Positions 7,472-9,744 of a DNA stretch of 9,744 bases are shown one piece after another. The DNA is from JALYZC01 sp035997675 (lineage in GTDB: Bacteria > Actinomycetota > Thermoleophilia > Solirubrobacterales > Solirubrobacteraceae): positions 1 through 9,744 of the forward strand of contig DASYIJ010000313.1 of NCBI GenBank assembly GCA_035997675.1, read 5' to 3'. The position numbers were made by a program, and so were the translations under genes. Each line of letters opens with the position of its first letter. The stretch's first letter is position 1. The notes under the pieces are model-generated. The model ran no database searches and was not told where the DNA came from. It worked only from the letters and a program-made list of their open reading frames with translations.

Positions 7472-7990
7472 ATGTTCTGCCACGGGATGGTTGAGGCGGA
7501 CGCACCGCCGGACGTCGAGCTCGTTCGGCCCAATCGGGACAAGGCCGCGTCGAAGGCGACGAAGGCGATCGTCGTGCTGCTCCTGCTCGTCTCCGCCGCG
7601 CTGGTCCTGATCGTCACCATCGGCGGCTGGTCGAAGCTGGCCGGGATGCAGCCGGTCAGCCTCGGCTACGTCCTCGTCTACCTGATCATGGCCTTCTACA
7701 CCTTGCGCTGGAATCGCGGCGTCCTCCCGCTGGCGGCGGCGCTGGCCATCCTCCTCGGGATCTTCGCGGCGATCGCCGGGCCGCAGTGGTTCGACCGCGA
7801 CAAGTTCGGCTTCACCGACCCGGCTCTGCCGGCCGGCGTGCTCGGCCTGCTGACGCTGCTGATCGTGCCGGTCCAGCTGTTGTTGATCGCCTTCGCGATG
7901 CGCGGCTTCCAGCAGGCCTGGAACGTCGAGGTCGAGGTGCCCGAGGGAGAGACCTACCACCCCGATCGCCACCAGCCTCGCACGGCGTAG
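7472..7990 (+). CDS. Four-TM membrane protein of unknown function
   Basis: The protein has 172 residues. An N-terminal cytoplasmic-type segment (about 1-31) precedes four predicted membrane helices at about 32-52, 60-79, 83-103 and 121-143, followed by an acidic tail (VEVEVPEGETYHPDR). Motifs GYVLVYLIMAFYTLRWNRG and AFAMRGFQQAWNVEVE look conserved in style, but I do not recognise a named family and assign no function. Two in-frame ATGs compete: 7472 has GGAAG five bases away, while 7487 lacks a ribosome site, so I prefer 7472. The gene sits alone between two tRNA-Leu genes of opposite orientation and ends 33 bp before the downstream tRNA on the same strand, so read-through into it is possible. 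Confidence 0.75.
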   Translation: MFCHGMVEADAPPDVELVRPNRDKAASKATKAIVVLLLLVSAALVLIVTIGGWSKLAGMQPVSLGYVLVYLIMAFYTLRWNRGVLPLAAALAILLGIFAAIAGPQWFDRDKFGFTDPALPAGVLGLLTLLIVPVQLLLIAFAMRGFQQAWNVEVEVPEGETYHPDRHQPRTA

Positions 7991-8023
7991 CCGCCCGTCG
8001 GCGCCCTAACATCTGCACTGCCT

Positions 8024-8107
8024 GCGGCGGTGCTGGAACTGGCATACAGGGCAGACTCAAAACCTGCTGCCCGCAAGGGCTTGTGGGTTCGAATCCCACC
8101 CGCCGCA
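8024..8107 (+). tRNA. tRNA-Leu (anticodon CAA)
   Basis: The 84-mer is class II. Acceptor GCGGCGG pairs with CCGCCGC, anticodon loop CTCAAAA gives CAA (8058-8060), a long variable arm is built on GCCC/GGGC, and the T-arm contains TTCGAAT. The discriminator is A and CCA is not encoded. The anticodon stem closes with an A-C mismatch at 31/39 (A8055, C8063). A TAACAT at 8007-8012 could be its -10, with no clear -35. Confidence 0.95.
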
Positions 8108-8144
8108 TCACCATCATCAGAGGGTCGCGTTTCGATCGGGCCGG

Positions 8145-8762
8145 CTAGCCGACGAACGCGGAGATCGCGTGCTCGATCACCGGCGCCTCCCGCTGCCACA
8201 GGGCGGGCGTCGCGGCGGCGACGATCACGGTGGCATGGCCGCGACCCGCGACCAGGCACGCGATCTCCCGGTAGGTGCGGGCCGAGGTGCGGTACTGGTC
8301 GATCACGCACGAGCCGGGACCGGACCTGAATCGCAGGCCGCGGGCGGCGGCCAGCGTGTGGATGGCGCGCGACCCCTCGTCCGCGTTGTGGTGGACCCGG
8401 AAGGTCGGCCAGTTCGCCAGCGTCTCGGCGCCCTGGCGGGGCGTGGCGTTGAGGTAGGCGACGATCGCGCGGTCGGGGCCGCGGAGCGCGAACGAGGCGG
8501 TGCCCGGGTCCGTATGGACCGCGCGCCACCCGGGCGGCCGGGCCAGCGCCGCGCCCGACGGTAGCCCGACGACACCCCAGGCCGCGCCGGCCGGGGCGGG
8601 GTGCAGCCACGCGAACGCCGAAGCGCTCACCGGTGCGTGCGCGCCTGGGGCAGGGGCGGAGCCCCCGGCGGAACGAGCGCCTGCGCACCCGGACAGCAGG
8701 GCGGCAACCGCCAACCCGAGGGCCACCGGCCGCCGCATGGGATGTCCGTGTCGGCGTTTCAT
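8145..8762 (-). CDS. Putative lipoprotein of unknown function
   Basis: The protein has 205 residues. The N-terminus MKRRHGHPMRRPVALGLAVAALLSGC... is cut here in words: basic residues, a hydrophobic core about 12-23, and lipobox LSGC with Cys26 as the lipidation site. The rest is a soluble extracytoplasmic domain with WGVVGLPSGAALARPPGWR, GTASFALRGPDRAIVAYLNATPRQG, a TFRVHHN segment, two cysteines (SCVIDQY and IACLVAG) that could pair, and a closing WQREAPVIEHAISAF helix. The pattern of 'address one's own parameters, strip cysteines' suggests a small secreted binding or stress fold, but I recognise no named family. Start 8762 has GAGG almost touching the ATG. The alternative ATG at 8738 has no ribosome site but gives a shorter, more usual signal sequence. 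The gene is divergent from another lipoprotein gene. Confidence 0.7.
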   Translation of the reverse strand: MKRRHGHPMRRPVALGLAVAALLSGCAGARSAGGSAPAPGAHAPVSASAFAWLHPAPAGAAWGVVGLPSGAALARPPGWRAVHTDPGTASFALRGPDRAIVAYLNATPRQGAETLANWPTFRVHHNADEGSRAIHTLAAARGLRFRSGPGSCVIDQYRTSARTYREIACLVAGRGHATVIVAAATPALWQREAPVIEHAISAFVG

Positions 8763-8796
8763 TCCTCGGGCTCTACGGACGCCCGACGCCGAGCCA

Positions 8797-8833
8797 ACCT
8801 TCCCGGGGCCGTGATGTCCCGCCCCGGGAAGGT
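8797..8833. repeat. 13-bp perfect inverted repeat between divergent lipoprotein genes
   Basis: ACCTTCCCGGGGC (8797-8809) and GCCCCGGGAAGGT (8821-8833) are exact reverse complements with an 11-base loop. It lies in the 156-bp region (8763-8918) between the two divergent starts, 35 bp from one and 86 bp from the other. It could be a hairpin in the leader of either transcript, a terminator of antisense transcription, or a shared operator. There is no T-tract on either side. I see no clear -35/-10 elements in the rest of this gap. Confidence 0.7.
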
Positions 8834-8918
8834 CTGGCCCATCGCGGACGTCTTCATTGCCACAGGTCGACCGGCTCGGGCCAGCAGCGGGACGACGAAG
8901 CCCAACCGAGGATCCATC

Positions 8919-9683
8919 ATGTCCCGATTCGCCCACGCCCGCGCCGGCGGGTGGCTGATTCCCCCGTTCCTGATCCCTGCCGCCGCCTTGGTCGTCGCGG
9001 GCTGTGGTGGCGGTGGCAACAACGCGAGCGCCGGAACCACCCCTGCGGCCCCTCAACCGGCCAAGCCGGTCGGCGCCCCGGGCGCCAACGTCCGCGTCCT
9101 CACGCCGGGGGCCGCGTCGACCATCTCGGGTTCCACCGTCCGCGTCCGGGTCCGCGTCACCGGGTTCACCCTGGACGCCCGCACCGTCGGCCGGCCGGCC
9201 CGCCAGGGCTTCGGCCACCTGCACTTCTCGCTCGACGGCGGCCGCTACGACGCCCCCCGCTACTCGGGCGCCAATGGCGCGCAGGCCGTCAGGCTCGGCG
9301 TCCAGGGCAAGTACTCCCCGTCGGTGACGCCCGCCATCACGTACCGCCACGTGCGCCCCGGGCGCCATACGCTCGTCGTGTACCTCGCCAACAACGACCA
9401 CAGCCTGACCGGGGTCACGACGAAGGTCACGTTCACCGTGCGCAAGCCGCCTCCGCCGCCGCCGGTGGCGACCACATCCGCGCAGACCGGCACCCAGGCG
9501 GCGGCGCCCACGGACACCCAGGTGGCCCCGAACGCAGCGCCCGCGCCGGCGCCGCAGTCAACCAATCCCGCCCCCACCCCGCCGTCGAGCGGCGGCGGCG
9601 GCGCCGGAATCCCGCAGGGCGGCGGCGGCGACGGCGACGCCGACAACAGCGGTGGTCCCGACGACGGCGACGGCAACCAGTAG
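8919..9683 (+). CDS. Putative lipoprotein with one beta-type domain and a disordered Pro/Gly tail
   Basis: The protein has 254 residues. A hydrophobic leader (about 11-28) ends in lipobox VAGC with Cys29, followed by a Gly/Asn/Ala/Pro linker. A folded region (about 55-175) reads VRVLTPGAASTISGSTVRVRVRVTG, then FGHLHFSLDGGRYD, VTPAITYRHVRPGRHTLVVYLANNDH and TKVTFTV. This looks like a single immunoglobulin-type beta domain reminiscent of DUF4399-like extracytoplasmic domains (HLHF... and PG.HTL.V.L...DH). From about 176 on the chain is low complexity: a proline run, then Ala/Pro/Thr, then Gly/Asp, probably disordered and wall-spanning. ATG at 8919 has GAGGA six bases upstream. An in-frame ATG at 8814 would read through the intergenic inverted repeat and lacks a ribosome site. 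Function is unknown. Confidence 0.75.
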   Translation: MSRFAHARAGGWLIPPFLIPAAALVVAGCGGGGNNASAGTTPAAPQPAKPVGAPGANVRVLTPGAASTISGSTVRVRVRVTGFTLDARTVGRPARQGFGHLHFSLDGGRYDAPRYSGANGAQAVRLGVQGKYSPSVTPAITYRHVRPGRHTLVVYLANNDHSLTGVTTKVTFTVRKPPPPPPVATTSAQTGTQAAAPTDTQVAPNAAPAPAPQSTNPAPTPPSSGGGGAGIPQGGGGDGDADNSGGPDDGDGNQ

Positions 9684-9694
9684 CCGTCGCCGAG

Positions 9695-9719
9695 GGGGCC
9701 GGCACGGAACGCCGGCCCC
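9695..9719 (+). terminator. Hairpin terminator after the 8919-9683 lipoprotein gene
   Basis: GGGGCCGGC (9695-9703) and GCCGGCCCC (9711-9719) form a perfect 9-bp stem with a 7-base loop, 11 bases past the stop codon. No T-tract follows, so it is a GC-rich, I-shaped terminator at best. Confidence 0.55.
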
Positions 9720-9744
9720 AGGTGGCCGCGGACGGCTCAGGCGT

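Noticed and set aside
6465..8107. tRNA-linked integrative element (attachment sites at the tRNA genes)
   Set aside because: No integrase and no duplicated tRNA 3' end were found within the window; the genes between look like ordinary chromosomal ones.
9433..9660. Triplet-rich tract (proline, glycine, aspartate codons) as a DNA repeat or CRISPR-like array
   Set aside because: There is no regular unit or spacer; it is the low-complexity tail of the lipoprotein coding region.

Overview
This is a GC-rich actinobacterial window. The tRNA genes lack an encoded CCA, and it carries actinobacterial-type Lon proteins, a COG2085/F420-reductase-like protein and Solirubrobacterales-like secreted proteins. 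I would guess Thermoleophilia/Solirubrobacterales, but this rests on protein character alone and no marker gene here proves it. There is no phage, transposase or CRISPR signal.

Left part (1-2443, + strand): the C-terminal end of a LacI-type regulator overlaps by ATGA a ROK-family sugar kinase (fructokinase-like), a typical sugar-utilisation pair. A tandem-palindrome operator region follows, then a lon gene (lon1) that is cut off in the middle of its AAA+ domain.

Centre (2417-2458): lon1 runs directly, with no spacer, into a second, divergent lon paralogue (lon2) on the opposite strand. lon2 is cut at exactly the same codon. The result is an imperfect inverted repeat with two arms of about 1.3 kb and a 42-bp quasi-palindrome at the centre. 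Neither Lon has its sensor/lid region or protease domain. This is the oddest object in the window. It is either a chimeric (fold-back, template-switch or assembly) junction or a real rearrangement that destroyed both genes. If it is chimeric, the left and right parts are not neighbours in the genome.

Right part (2432-9744): lon2 has its own palindromic operator. Upstream of it on the same strand is a COG2085 Rossmann-fold reductase, divergent from a DUF2267-repeat protein. That gene converges with a small DUF5519 ('luciferase'-domain) gene, which is divergent from soxR. A SoxR-box-like palindrome sits exactly in a 19-bp spacer between a -35 and a -10 reading into the DUF5519 gene, so this pair looks like a small redox-responsive module. 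Next come tRNA-Trp, a secreted HtaA-like protein with a strong terminator hairpin, tRNA-Leu(UAG), a four-TM membrane protein, tRNA-Leu(CAA), and two divergent lipoprotein genes with a 13-bp inverted repeat between them. The window ends in a terminator-like hairpin.
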